Positions 25,738 to 34,078 of a stretch of 64,000 nt of DNA are shown here, piece by piece. The stretch covers positions 250,810 to 314,809 of the forward strand of contig NZ_JAFLRF010000006.1 in assembly GCF_017315705.1 (NCBI RefSeq), in the 5' to 3' direction. Origin of the DNA: Trinickia mobilis. Its GTDB lineage: Bacteria > Pseudomonadota > Gammaproteobacteria > Burkholderiales > Burkholderiaceae. The notes under the pieces were generated by a model that was not told the origin of the DNA, made no database searches, and was given only the letters and a program-made list of their open reading frames with translations. Made by a program: the position numbers and the translations under genes. How positions within the stretch are numbered: the first letter of the stretch is position 1; every line of letters starts with the position of its first letter.

Positions 25738-27147
25738 CTATTGAATCCCCGGATGTTTCGCAGGGTACTTTGCAACTGGACTGACCTTCGCCAGGAGTTG
25801 CATCAACTCCTCAACCGAGTGTTCCTCCAGCATTGAGACCCGATCGACGATCCGGCCTCGAAGCGCTTCGTCTGCGTATGGCTCGCTCAACCAGTGGAAT
25901 TTTTCGACCGTGCGTTCCCACGTGAACGGATTGTCGAGGCCGCCTTCGAAGCCCGCGTGCTCCTTCGAGAACACGCGGCCGTCCTTGCATTTGATCGTCA
26001 CTCTCGCGTTCAAGGCTTGCGGGTACTGAGCCGAGAATTCGGCGTCCGGACGCACGGTGACCTGCTTGAGCAATGCCTGCGCATCGGCCGCCCGGACGCG
26101 CTGCGGTTCAAGCTGAGCCGGGCCCACTTGAGCGTCGAGCAGCGCCGCGGCGATCAGATACTTAAGGTTGTAGTCGGCTTGTTCCTTCGTCTGCGGATCG
26201 TCCTTCGGGCCGAAGCCGCCGCCGCCCGCGATGTCGTATCCGGTCTGGAAAATGTCGCAGAGGACCTCACTCACATCCTCGCTCTTCACGCCGTGCTTGC
26301 GCTTGAGTTCGAGCGTCGCCTCGAGGACAGGCTGGCCGTGAATCAGCGAACAGTACTTCTTCATGACAGTCTGATGAACGATCTCAAGCCGCCGATCGTC
26401 CCAGTCCACGTCGAGCGGCTGATCGAACATGCGAACCAGCCCGTTGGGCCCTTCGAAAAGGCGAAGCGGGCCCGTGAAGCCGCGTTTCGCAAGCGACGCG
26501 GAGTAGACGGCTCGCATGCCGGTCATGCCGGGCGAGAAGCCTTTCCATTGCGATACCGGCTCGGAGTGCACGCACGAAAGCGACACGTTGTCGACCGTCG
26601 CGATCGCAATCGCGTGCGCGATTTGATCGGCATTCAAGCCGAGCAGCTTGCCCGATCCGGCCGCAGCCGATATCGCCAGTTGAATCGCATGATTGAAGCC
26701 CTTCGCCATGACGGGGACGATTGCCGTGATACGGCAGCCGATCTCATACGCGACAGCGAGCGCCAGCATGAAATCCTCCCCGCTCGCCGACGCATGATCC
26801 GCCGCGGCCAGGATCGTGCCGAAGTTGTCGCTCGGGTGACACAGACCGCCTGGCGACATGTAGCTGTCGAGAAGATCCACGTAGCGGACGAGGCTCGTGT
26901 TGTACAGCGCTGCCTGATCCGGCGACGTGCTGCCGCCGCCGATCAATGTGCACGATCCCGAACCGCGATACTCGGCGAACTGCCCCCTAAGCGCCTTGAA
27001 TGGCGCGCCGGGCAACGCGGCGATTGCGCATCCCAGGCTGTCGAGAATGTTTCGTTTGAAGACCTTGCGTGCATCGAGCGTGAGATCAGGGGCGTGCGCA
27101 TCGTAAGCAAACTTGCCGATACGCTGGGCGGTAGTGGGTGTGCTCAC
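25738..27147 (-). CDS. MmgE/PrpD-family protein
   Basis: 469 residues from GTG 27147 (STPTTAQRIGKFAYDA), the family-like start; a GTG at 27189 is also open. The PrpD fold is clear: ILDSLGCAIAALPG, DNFGTILAAADHASASGEDF, SVSLSCVHSEPVSQWKGFSPG-type segment and KKYCSLIHGQPVLEATLEL. The family covers 2-methylcitrate dehydratase and cis-aconitate decarboxylase; the exact substrate cannot be told. It separates ohr from ohrR. Confidence 0.88.
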   Translation of the reverse strand: MSTPTTAQRIGKFAYDAHAPDLTLDARKVFKRNILDSLGCAIAALPGAPFKALRGQFAEYRGSGSCTLIGGGSTSPDQAALYNTSLVRYVDLLDSYMSPGGLCHPSDNFGTILAAADHASASGEDFMLALAVAYEIGCRITAIVPVMAKGFNHAIQLAISAAAGSGKLLGLNADQIAHAIAIATVDNVSLSCVHSEPVSQWKGFSPGMTGMRAVYSASLAKRGFTGPLRLFEGPNGLVRMFDQPLDVDWDDRRLEIVHQTVMKKYCSLIHGQPVLEATLELKRKHGVKSEDVSEVLCDIFQTGYDIAGGGGFGPKDDPQTKEQADYNLKYLIAAALLDAQVGPAQLEPQRVRAADAQALLKQVTVRPDAEFSAQYPQALNARVTIKCKDGRVFSKEHAGFEGGLDNPFTWERTVEKFHWLSEPYADEALRGRIVDRVSMLEEHSVEELMQLLAKVSPVAKYPAKHPGIQ

Positions 27148-27286
27148 TTGGCGGATTTCCCAGGAAAAGCCGATGTGGAAAATTCGCACTGTTCCGAACG
27201 AAGATCAAGCGAAGGGTTTGCATAGGGATATCAGTTTCGGAGATAGCCTGCTTGTTGCTTCTCGAGAGACCCCCGCGGAGGCACGC

Positions 27287-27748
27287 TCATCCCTGTTCGC
27301 GCGCGGACTTGACGAGATTGTTGCGCAGCGTGACGATCGCCCTCTGAATCTTGGGGAACTCCTCGGGTGCCAGGCCGCAGGCCTCGACGATGTCCATGGT
27401 CAGGCCTTTTTCGCGCAGGCGCCGCCCGGCCTTCGTCAGGCCGACGAGCACCTGACGCTCGTCCTGGGGATCGCGCTGTCTATGCAGATAGCCCATTGCT
27501 TCCAGCTTCTTCAGGATCGGCGTGAGCGTGTTCGATTCGAGAAACAGCTTTTCGCCGAGACCGCCGACGGTCTGATTGTCTTGCTCCCACAGCGCAATGA
27601 TCGTGATGTATTGCGTGTAGGTGAGGCCAAGCTCGTCGAGAATCGGCTTGTATGCCTTGCCGAAAGCGAGATTCGCCGAGTACACGGCGAAGCACAGGAA
27701 GTCCGACAGCCTCAAGGCTGCCGAATCTGCGTTTTCAGTGGATTTCAT
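27287..27748 (-). CDS. ohrR: MarR-family regulator OhrR
   Basis: 153 residues; winged HTH in the middle (QTVGGLGEKLFLESNTLTPILKKLEAMGYLHR, then RDPQDERQVLVGLT). The N-terminal LCFAVYSANLAF has the reactive Cys of OhrR. It is the organic-peroxide sensor that represses ohr. Just upstream, TGCGATTTAGTCGCA (27811-27825) is a palindrome near a TATAAT box, a likely self-binding site. Confidence 0.93.
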   Translation of the reverse strand: MKSTENADSAALRLSDFLCFAVYSANLAFGKAYKPILDELGLTYTQYITIIALWEQDNQTVGGLGEKLFLESNTLTPILKKLEAMGYLHRQRDPQDERQVLVGLTKAGRRLREKGLTMDIVEACGLAPEEFPKIQRAIVTLRNNLVKSAREQG

Positions 27749-27795
27749 CTGTGTCCTCGTTCATCAACACTCGGTGAGAGTTTTCCGAAGGACAC

Positions 27796-27825
27796 ATTAT
27801 ATAGATCGGATGCGATTTAGTCGCA
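27796..27825 (-). promoter_or_regulatory. ohrR promoter with palindromic operator
   Basis: On the minus strand TATAAT (27801-27796) is the likely -10 box. TGCGATTTAGTCGCA (27811-27825), with 5-bp perfect arms, sits upstream at the -35/spacer region; it is a candidate OhrR site. Confidence 0.5.
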
Positions 27826-27865
27826 AGTGCGTGATATCTGGGGCCAAGCGCTTGCCGTATCTCGA

Positions 27866-28075
27866 TCAGCCGGCCAAATCCGCTGGCGAAAACGGACTAT
27901 GCATGTCCATCCAGTCATACGAATCGGTGTGGTGCGCCCACGCCCAATTCCTGGCAGACGCTTTCGTGTCATCAATCGTTTGCGAGCTTTCGCTCGATTT
28001 CGATCTTGCGTCGCGCCGGACGCTCGTCCCGCCTTGGGCCTCGGTATTCAGGTAATTCGAAGCGTTGTATTTCAT
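27866..28075 (-). CDS. Small hypothetical protein
   Basis: 69 residues from ATG 28075 (MKYNASNYLNTEAQGGTSVR), with GGAAAGG about 4 bases upstream. Very hydrophilic and rich in Ser, Asp and aromatic residues, with no membrane segment. I do not recognise it. The strong ribosome site supports it as a real gene. Confidence 0.5.
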   Translation of the reverse strand: MKYNASNYLNTEAQGGTSVRRDARSKSSESSQTIDDTKASARNWAWAHHTDSYDWMDMHSPFSPADLAG

Positions 28076-28224
28076 CGTCCTTTCCTCTGCAGAATCTGCC
28101 ATGACGTCGAACCGATGACGTCGTTGTTTCCCTCAATGCAATCCGCGCTCGTACCGCCATCGAAGCTCGCGTCAGCGTCGGCGCCGGCGTTGGGCCTTGA
28201 CGTCGGCACCGCCGTCACCGCACA

Positions 28225-28389
28225 TCAATCGTGCTCCAGCGCCTCGCATTGCACCGACGCTGCCACCAGCTCGGCAAAGCGTTCCAGCGCGGTAATCGAG
28301 CTGTGCACCGTGCGATATTCCTGACGCCCGATCTTGGCGTCGAGGACAATCGTCATTCCGGATTTTCGCGCCAATTCAAGGATGTCCAT
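28225..28389 (-). CDS. Small hypothetical protein
   Basis: 54 residues from ATG 28389 (MDILELARKSGMTIVLDAKI) with GGGGAG about 7 bases upstream. The end (ALERFAELVAASVQCEALEHD) is amphipathic. No family recognised; compact acidic protein. Confidence 0.5.
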   Translation of the reverse strand: MDILELARKSGMTIVLDAKIGRQEYRTVHSSITALERFAELVAASVQCEALEHD

Positions 28390-28579
28390 GTGAGGCTCCC
28401 CGCCGAAGATATCTGTGACTGAAATAGCAAGCCAAAGCCAGCAACCCATGTCACTAAGATTAATCGTCCTGCGCAGTACATCAATGGAGCGGAGCAGAAT
28501 TCACTTTTCCCGGATTGAGAACAATGAGGGCGGGACACGGACGCTGCGCGCCGCGATGCGAGCGGCGCGCGAACGCGGC

Positions 28580-28894
28580 TTACGGATGGGCGTAAACCGG
28601 ACCGAGCCCCGCCATTTCGGTTTGCGCCGCTCGCGAACCGGAAGCCGACGTCGCATCCATCTGCGCACCGTAGGAAGTCGCGGCGACGCTGTTCTCCGCG
28701 CTGATGCGCGCTTCAGCGGCTTCAATGTTCTTCGGATACTGGGTGTGATCGCTGGCCGGGTTGTAGCCGGCCTTCTGCAGTTGAACCAGTTCCGCGCGCA
28801 CTTCGGCACGGGTAACCGGTTGGCTGGACTGCGCAAACGAAACAGCGGGAATGGCAACGAGAGCCGCAACGACGAGCGATTGAACAAGTTTCAT
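28580..28894 (-). CDS. DUF4148 domain-containing secreted protein
   Basis: 104 residues from ATG 28894: signal peptide MKLVQSLVVAALVAIPAVSFAQ, then RAEVRAELVQLQKAGYNPAS, the DUF4148 signature. This family is common and often multi-copy in Burkholderiaceae; function unknown. A 46-bp element in its upstream region (29062-29107) is shared with the thioredoxin-like gene at 31449. Confidence 0.9.
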   Translation of the reverse strand: MKLVQSLVVAALVAIPAVSFAQSSQPVTRAEVRAELVQLQKAGYNPASDHTQYPKNIEAAEARISAENSVAATSYGAQMDATSASGSRAAQTEMAGLGPVYAHP

Positions 28895-29061
28895 AATCGG
28901 TACCTCAAGAGAGTAAGTTTTGCGAAAACACCGGTTTGCGCTTTCGGCGATCGAGGTGGCATCGGATTGCCGATGACTCGAACGCACAGTCAGCAGCAGT
29001 CCTGGCGTTGATGTATTTGAACGCTCTGAAGTATCTGGCTTATGTCTGGAACACCGGCGTT

Positions 29062-29107
29062 GTGCAATGTTTTGTATTCACCCGCCGCGCAGACACATTG
29101 CGATACA
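29062..29107 (-). promoter_or_regulatory. 46-bp conserved upstream element, copy 1
   Basis: On the minus strand TGTATCGCAATGTGTCTG ends the left part and ATACAAAACATTGCAC is the right part, 168 bases before the DUF4148 start. It matches 35 of 46 bases to the element at 31306-31351, with no gap and a perfect 16-base right end. Confidence 0.7.
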
Positions 29108-29154
29108 GACATGGGCCGCGCTCGCGGATTCGACTCGTCGCGCGAAGCGGGAGG

Positions 29155-30471
29155 CTAGCGCCGGTTCTTCAGCGTCAGCCGCGCTTCGAGCCCGCCGCCT
29201 GGCCGGTTATGCAGCGACAACACGGCATCCATCGCCAGCGCGAGCTGCCGGGCAATGGCGAGGCCCAATCCCGTTCCGCCCGTATGGCGATTGCGAGACG
29301 TTTCGAGCCGGTAGAACGGCTCGAATACCGCCTCCAGCGATTCGGGCGGTATGCCGGGCCCACGGTCGAGCACCGAGATCGTCACTTGCCCGCCGGGTTC
29401 GGCTTGCGCCTTGATCTCGGCTGCCCCGCCGAACTTCAATGCGTTGTCGACCAGGTTGCCGACGATCCTGCGCAAAGCCTGAGGCCGCGTGACCAGTGCG
29501 GCTGCGACACGCCCTTCCAAGGAAACCGCCTGGCCCGCGTCGACATAGTCGCAAACCAGACTGTCGAGCAGCGCATCCGGATCGATGCGGCGCGGCGCTT
29601 CCGCCGCGCCGTGCAGGGTGCGCGCGTAGGTCACGCCTTCCTTGACGAGGTTTTCCATCTCGAGCAGATCCTGCCGCAGCTTGGCACTCTCGGCGCTGTC
29701 GTCGATCACGTCGAGGCGAAGGCGCATGCGGGTAATCGGCGTTTGCAGATCATGGGAAATCGCCGCGAGAATCTGCATGCGTTCGGTCATGTAAAGCCCG
29801 ATGCGGTCCTGCATCGCATTGAACGCCCGGGCCGCGCGCGACACTTCCGATGGGCCGTCTTCAGGCAAGCGCGACGCCTTCAAGTCCGGGCCCAGCGTAT
29901 CAGCAGCGTGCGCCAACTGATGCAGAGGGCGCGTCGCCAAGCGCACCGCGAGCCAGCAGCAGCCGGCCAGCACGGCCAATTGCAGCGCGAGGACGACCGG
30001 TAGCCAGCCCGATAGCGGAATGCCCGACATCGGACGAATGTCGATGGTGAGCGGCGTGCCGTCGCTCAGCCGCAAATGGGCCTGCAGATGCTCACGCTTG
30101 CCCGGAATCGCGTTCACCGTCAGCGGATAGGTCTTACCGATGCCGTCCGCAATCGAGCGCGCCACTTCCTCCGACAATCGCGCATCCGGGGGATTGCCGG
30201 TCACGCCGGGCCCGAGAATGAAGCCGTAGCTGCGGCGCGCAAGCCGCGGCAGCCACGCCGCGCGTTCGGCAGGCGGCAAGTGATCGAGCAATGCGACCGA
30301 ACCGGCGACCTCGCGATCGATGTAGTTCATCATCATGTGAGTCGTCGCCTCGTCGCGTTCGGTCATCGTGAGCCAGAACGACAGCGTTTGCGCGAGTGCG
30401 AGCCCTACGCAGAGGATCAGCGCAAGCCTCGCGAACAGCGTGCGCGGCCAGTGCCATACGGGCCTCGTCAT
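29155..30471 (-). CDS. Sensor histidine kinase (EnvZ/BaeS-type)
   Basis: 438 residues from ATG 30471, overlapping the response regulator by 4 bases. Two membrane helices (about 11-32 and 160-180) enclose a periplasmic sensor part; HAMP about 180-230; H-box AAISHDLQTPITRMRLRLDV (His about 241); N-box VGNLVDNALKFGG; G1 VLDRGPGIPP and G2 GGTGLGLAI. Phosphotransfer to the neighbouring OmpR-type regulator is expected. The stimulus is unknown. Confidence 0.94.
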   Translation of the reverse strand: MTRPVWHWPRTLFARLALILCVGLALAQTLSFWLTMTERDEATTHMMMNYIDREVAGSVALLDHLPPAERAAWLPRLARRSYGFILGPGVTGNPPDARLSEEVARSIADGIGKTYPLTVNAIPGKREHLQAHLRLSDGTPLTIDIRPMSGIPLSGWLPVVLALQLAVLAGCCWLAVRLATRPLHQLAHAADTLGPDLKASRLPEDGPSEVSRAARAFNAMQDRIGLYMTERMQILAAISHDLQTPITRMRLRLDVIDDSAESAKLRQDLLEMENLVKEGVTYARTLHGAAEAPRRIDPDALLDSLVCDYVDAGQAVSLEGRVAAALVTRPQALRRIVGNLVDNALKFGGAAEIKAQAEPGGQVTISVLDRGPGIPPESLEAVFEPFYRLETSRNRHTGGTGLGLAIARQLALAMDAVLSLHNRPGGGLEARLTLKNRR

Positions 30472-31208
30472 GGCGAGCCTTCGATCACGGTGACCGCCGC
30501 CGAGAACACATAGCCTTCGCTGCGCAGCGTCTTGATGTAGCGCGGCTCGCGTGCCTCGTCGCGCAGGCGCTGACGCAATCGGCTGACCAGCAGGTCGATC
30601 GAGCGGTCGAACGCATCGGCTTGCCGCCCTTGCGTCAGGTTGAGCAGTTGCTCGCGTGTCAAAACGCGCTGCGGATGATCGAGGAAGACACGCAGCAGCC
30701 GGTACTCCGCGCCGCTTAGCGCGACCATCGTGCCTTCCGCATCGAGCAGGTGCCGCGCGGTGGTATCGAGACGCCAGTCGCCAAAGCTCAGCATCTGCGC
30801 CGCCTCCGTCACCTGCATGCCGGGCGGCAGCATGCGGGAGCGGCGCAGCACCGCGCGGATGCGCGCGAGCAGCTCGCGCACCGCGAACGGCTTCGCGAGG
30901 TAGTCGTCCGCGCCCATTTCCAGGCCGACGATTCGATCGGTCTCCTCGCTCAGCGCCGTGAGCATCAGCACGGGCACGGTGCGGAATTTGCCGGCGCGCA
31001 ACTCGCGGCACAGCACCAGGCCGTCTTCGCCGGGCAGCATCAGGTCCAGCACGATCAGATCGGGCGCGCCGGACTCCAGCGCAGTCCGCATTTCGCGCCC
31101 GTTCGCGGCAAGCGAAACTCGCATGCCGTTCTTCTCGAGATAGGCAGCGACGAGTTCGCGAATAGCCCGGTCGTCGTCGACGAGCAGGACGTGATCGATT
31201 TTATCCAT
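30468..31208 (-). CDS. OmpR-family response regulator
   Basis: 246 residues. Receiver domain with acidic pocket DDD at 11-13, phosphorylation Asp in IVLDLMLPGEDG (Asp 55) and Lys in LAKPFAVREL (about 107). Winged-helix OmpR DNA-binding domain about 145-240 (DAFDRSIDLLVSRLRQRLRDE). It is divergent from the thioredoxin-like gene, and the element at 31306 lies between them. Confidence 0.95.
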   Translation of the reverse strand: MDKIDHVLLVDDDRAIRELVAAYLEKNGMRVSLAANGREMRTALESGAPDLIVLDLMLPGEDGLVLCRELRAGKFRTVPVLMLTALSEETDRIVGLEMGADDYLAKPFAVRELLARIRAVLRRSRMLPPGMQVTEAAQMLSFGDWRLDTTARHLLDAEGTMVALSGAEYRLLRVFLDHPQRVLTREQLLNLTQGRQADAFDRSIDLLVSRLRQRLRDEAREPRYIKTLRSEGYVFSAAVTVIEGSP

Positions 31209-31305
31209 CGGAGGATCATACCTTCGGGCGTTTTATCCCTATGCGGCTCGAGGTTATCAGCGAATCGAGTAACGCCTGCTTTATAGCCCAGTTGGCGCGG
31301 CGCTT

Positions 31306-31351
31306 TGTATCGCCATGTATCTGGCGGATGCCGGGATACAAAACATTGCAC
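31306..31351 (+). promoter_or_regulatory. 46-bp conserved upstream element, copy 2
   Basis: TGTATCGCCATGTATCTG, then 12 variable bases and ATACAAAACATTGCAC. It lies between the response-regulator gene and the thioredoxin-like gene, 97 bases before the latter's start. The DUF4148 element has the same length and ends. Likely the target of this OmpR-type regulator. Confidence 0.7.
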
Positions 31352-31448
31352 GGGCACCGCGCGGCAGACACAAGCGAGATACGTCGGAGCGTTCCAATTC
31401 AGCCATGCCAATTCCGGCTTTTCCGCTCGCTCAGCAAAGGACGCCAAT

Positions 31449-32000
31449 ATGTTTTCTCGACTCAAGACCGCTCTCGCCGTTACAACCGTTGCTGCCGGCG
31501 CCTTGTTTGCCGTGATGGGGGCAAGCCGCGGCGCAAGCGCCGGGCTCCCGGTCGAACGCAACAGTGCCGCCCCCGAATTCACCGGCATCGATAGATGGCT
31601 CAACAGCGAACCGCTGACCATGCAGCAATTGCGGGGCAAAGTGGTGCTAGTCGATTTCTGGACCTACACGTGCATCAACTGCATCCATACCCTGCCCTAT
31701 GTGCAGAACTGGTATCAGAAGTACAAGGATCAGGGTCTCGTGGTGGTCGGCGTGCATACGCCGGAATATCCGTTCGAGCGCGATACCGCGAAGGTGAGCG
31801 CGGCCATCAAGCAATACGGTCTCGGCTACCCCGTCGCGCAGGACAATGACTACGCAACGTGGAACGCTTACGGCAATCAATTCTGGCCGGCGTTCTATCT
31901 GATCGACAAGAAAGGGCGCGTAGTCTACAGCCACTTCGGCGAAGGCGACTACGAGCACACCGAAGCCGAAATTCGGGCGCAGTTGGCGAAAGCGAGCTGA
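31449..32000 (+). CDS. Thioredoxin-like secreted redox protein (TlpA/DipZ C-domain type)
   Basis: 183 residues from ATG 31449. Signal sequence or N-terminal anchor (TALAVTTVAAGALFAVMG). The thioredoxin fold has WTYTCINCIHTLPYVQNW with a CxxC (C-I-N-C), and FWPAFYLIDKKGRVVYSHFGEGDY with the cis-Pro region. It likely acts in the periplasm as a thiol-disulfide protein. Divergent from the two-component system and linked to it by the shared 46-bp element. Confidence 0.92.
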   Translation: MFSRLKTALAVTTVAAGALFAVMGASRGASAGLPVERNSAAPEFTGIDRWLNSEPLTMQQLRGKVVLVDFWTYTCINCIHTLPYVQNWYQKYKDQGLVVVGVHTPEYPFERDTAKVSAAIKQYGLGYPVAQDNDYATWNAYGNQFWPAFYLIDKKGRVVYSHFGEGDYEHTEAEIRAQLAKAS

Positions 32001-32564
32001 GGGCTGCGTGCGAACGCGTTCCTCAAGCCGGAACTGTCCGCCGGAAAGCGGCCGAAAGCGCGCTTCACAGAGACGTCGCGAGCGCCGCCACAAGCGCGGC
32101 CGCGACGACCGGCAGCGCCTCGCCGATCCGACGCGGTGTTCGACGCCGATGGCGGCCGGCCGTCGCGACGTAACTTCGAGCAGGCCGCTCGTCACGAAAA
32201 AGACAGAACATTCGGCCCCTGATCGGCAAAAGCAGACGCGATTTTTGTAATTCACGGTAAAACTGTTCGGCCTCGCGGCCTGTCAAATCGTCATCATCAG
32301 GCCGGAGAATGCGCAAGAATAGAGTCTCCTGCTAAAAGGCTCGCCCGCGTCTCGGCGCTTTGGGCCTCGCAAGAAAAATGAAAGCCCGGCCGATCTCTTT
32401 CATTAAGCATATCGGCGCATCGGCTCACGAAAACACCCGTTTGCTCCTCGATCGCATACTATTCGACATGGCCGAACACTAAGGAAGTGGCTCTCGAACG
32501 ACAGCTACACTCCTCGACGTTCTGTCGGGGCGCACGAGATCCTATAAAAGCCTGAGGAAAGCTA
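32001..32564. other. Intergenic region with one weak small frame
   Basis: 564 bp before hpnI. A minus-strand frame of 83 codons (32065-32316, TTG start with AGGAG 9 bases upstream, MRILRPDDDDLTGREAEQFY...) is the only coding candidate; it is not recognised. Upstream of hpnI the sequence becomes AT-richer and likely holds its promoter. Confidence 0.35.
32065..32316 (-). CDS. Possible small hypothetical protein
   Basis: 83 residues from a TTG at 32316 with AGGAG 9 bases upstream: MRILRPDDDDLTGREAEQFY then an arginine-rich middle and a hydrophobic end (ALPVVAAALVAALA). The composition is not clearly protein-like after residue 45. Weak candidate. Confidence 0.25.
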   Translation of the reverse strand: MRILRPDDDDLTGREAEQFYRELQKSRLLLPIRGRMFCLFRDERPARSYVATAGRHRRRTPRRIGEALPVVAAALVAALATSL

Positions 32565-33965
32565 ATGGCAGATTCGCGACCACAGGGTAAACCTGAGTAT
32601 GACGGCATCACTCACTTCCGCAGATCACGCATTTCGTTGTATACGTCGCAGCGTTCCTCCGCTTTCAGCGCGCGCATGAAACGCGATCCACGCGCGCCGC
32701 TCGTGTCCGCTCGTTCAGACAGCGCGGCGACGATGCGACGGGTGTGGCGCGCTGCCCTGATTGGTCTGCTCATTGCGGGCGCGCTGATCGCGTTCGAAAA
32801 AATGCCGGGAGCCGAGCATTGGCTCTATGTCGCGGCTTTCCTGGTCTGCGGCACGGCCGCCATCCTCGGCATCGCCTATACGCTGCTCGCGACGGTCTTG
32901 ATCGGACGTTTCTTTGCGCGCTCGAGCGCCGAGCCGGCGAGCTATCCGCCTGTCACGATCGTCAAGCCGCTGCATGGCGAGGAATGGGCGCTGCTTGACA
33001 ATCTGTCCAGTTTCTGCCAGCAGGACTATCCCGGCCCGATGCAATTCCTGTTCGGCGTGCACGACTCGGAAGACCCGGCGCTCAAAACAGTAGACGAATT
33101 GCGCCGTCTGTATCCCGAGGCCGACATCGCCGTCGTCGTCGAAGCGCGCCTCTACGGTCCCAACCGGAAAATCAGCAACATCGTCAACATGCTGCCGCAA
33201 GCGCGGCACAATATGCTGGTCTTCGCCGACAGCGACGTCAGTGTCGGGCCCCACTATCTGCGCCATGTGATCGGCGAGCTGCAAAAGCCCGGCGTCGGGC
33301 TCGTCACCTGCGTGTATCGCGGCCAGCCCGATCCCGGCTTCTGGCCGCGTCTATCGGTGAAAGCCACCAACTACCAGTTTCTGCCGAGCGTGGTGACGGG
33401 TCTCGCGCTTGGGTTGGCGCGGCCGTGCTTCGGACAGACCATCGCCATGCGGCGCGAGACGTTCGACAAGATCGGCGGCTTTGCGCAATTCGTTCATCAT
33501 CTGGCCGAAGATCACGCCATTGGCGAAGCCGTGCGCAAGATCGGCGAGAAAGTGGTCATTCCGCCCTTCGCCGTCTCGCATGCGTGCGTGGAAAACAGCG
33601 CTGCGAAGCTGCTCGCGCACGAGTTGCGCTGGAGCCGCACGATCCGCACCATCGACCCGATCGGCCACCTGGGCTCGGCGCTGATCCACCCGTTCGCGTT
33701 TGCAATGCTCGCCGTGTTGCTGTCGGGCGGCGCAGGATGGTCGTGGGCGGTGGCGGGCGCCGCGCTCCTGGCACGCTTCACGCTCAAGTGGCAAACCGAT
33801 CGCGCGCTGCGGCAACCGCACGTGGACCTGTGGCTGCAACCGGTTTGGGATATCGTGTCTTTCATGATCTTCGTGGCCAGCTACTTCTCGACACGCGTCG
33901 TCTGGCGCGGCTTTCGTTTCAAGGTCGACGGCAATGGCTTGCTGTCCCCGGTTCAGGATGAGTAA
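32565..33965 (+). CDS. hpnI: Hopanoid glycosyltransferase HpnI
   Basis: 466 residues from ATG 32565 with GAGGAAAG upstream; later starts at 32676 or 32733 would be nearer the usual length. GT2 (ceramide-glucosyltransferase-like) features: VTIVKPLHGEEWALLDNLSSF, DSEDPAL, FADSDVSVGPHYL (metal DxD) and the D,E,D,H,A element HLAEDHAIGEAV followed by ELRWSRTIRTI. HpnI transfers N-acetylglucosamine to bacteriohopanetetrol on the way to the glucosamine-linked hopanoid. hpnL follows 113 bp later. Confidence 0.92.
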   Translation: MADSRPQGKPEYDGITHFRRSRISLYTSQRSSAFSARMKRDPRAPLVSARSDSAATMRRVWRAALIGLLIAGALIAFEKMPGAEHWLYVAAFLVCGTAAILGIAYTLLATVLIGRFFARSSAEPASYPPVTIVKPLHGEEWALLDNLSSFCQQDYPGPMQFLFGVHDSEDPALKTVDELRRLYPEADIAVVVEARLYGPNRKISNIVNMLPQARHNMLVFADSDVSVGPHYLRHVIGELQKPGVGLVTCVYRGQPDPGFWPRLSVKATNYQFLPSVVTGLALGLARPCFGQTIAMRRETFDKIGGFAQFVHHLAEDHAIGEAVRKIGEKVVIPPFAVSHACVENSAAKLLAHELRWSRTIRTIDPIGHLGSALIHPFAFAMLAVLLSGGAGWSWAVAGAALLARFTLKWQTDRALRQPHVDLWLQPVWDIVSFMIFVASYFSTRVVWRGFRFKVDGNGLLSPVQDE

Positions 33966-34078
33966 TTGGTGATACCGATTCGTTTGGACAGCCGCACACG
34001 CTGTTGCGGCTGGATAGTGCTGCAGCGCTTTTGTTTCGACGCCCGCAACGCGGCCACTCTGCAGAGGGCGATTACAGC

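Noticed and set aside
28501..28887. A 128-codon frame antisense-like to DUF4148 surroundings
   Set aside because: Shares DNA with the DUF4148 gene, which has a signal peptide, a known signature and a good start.
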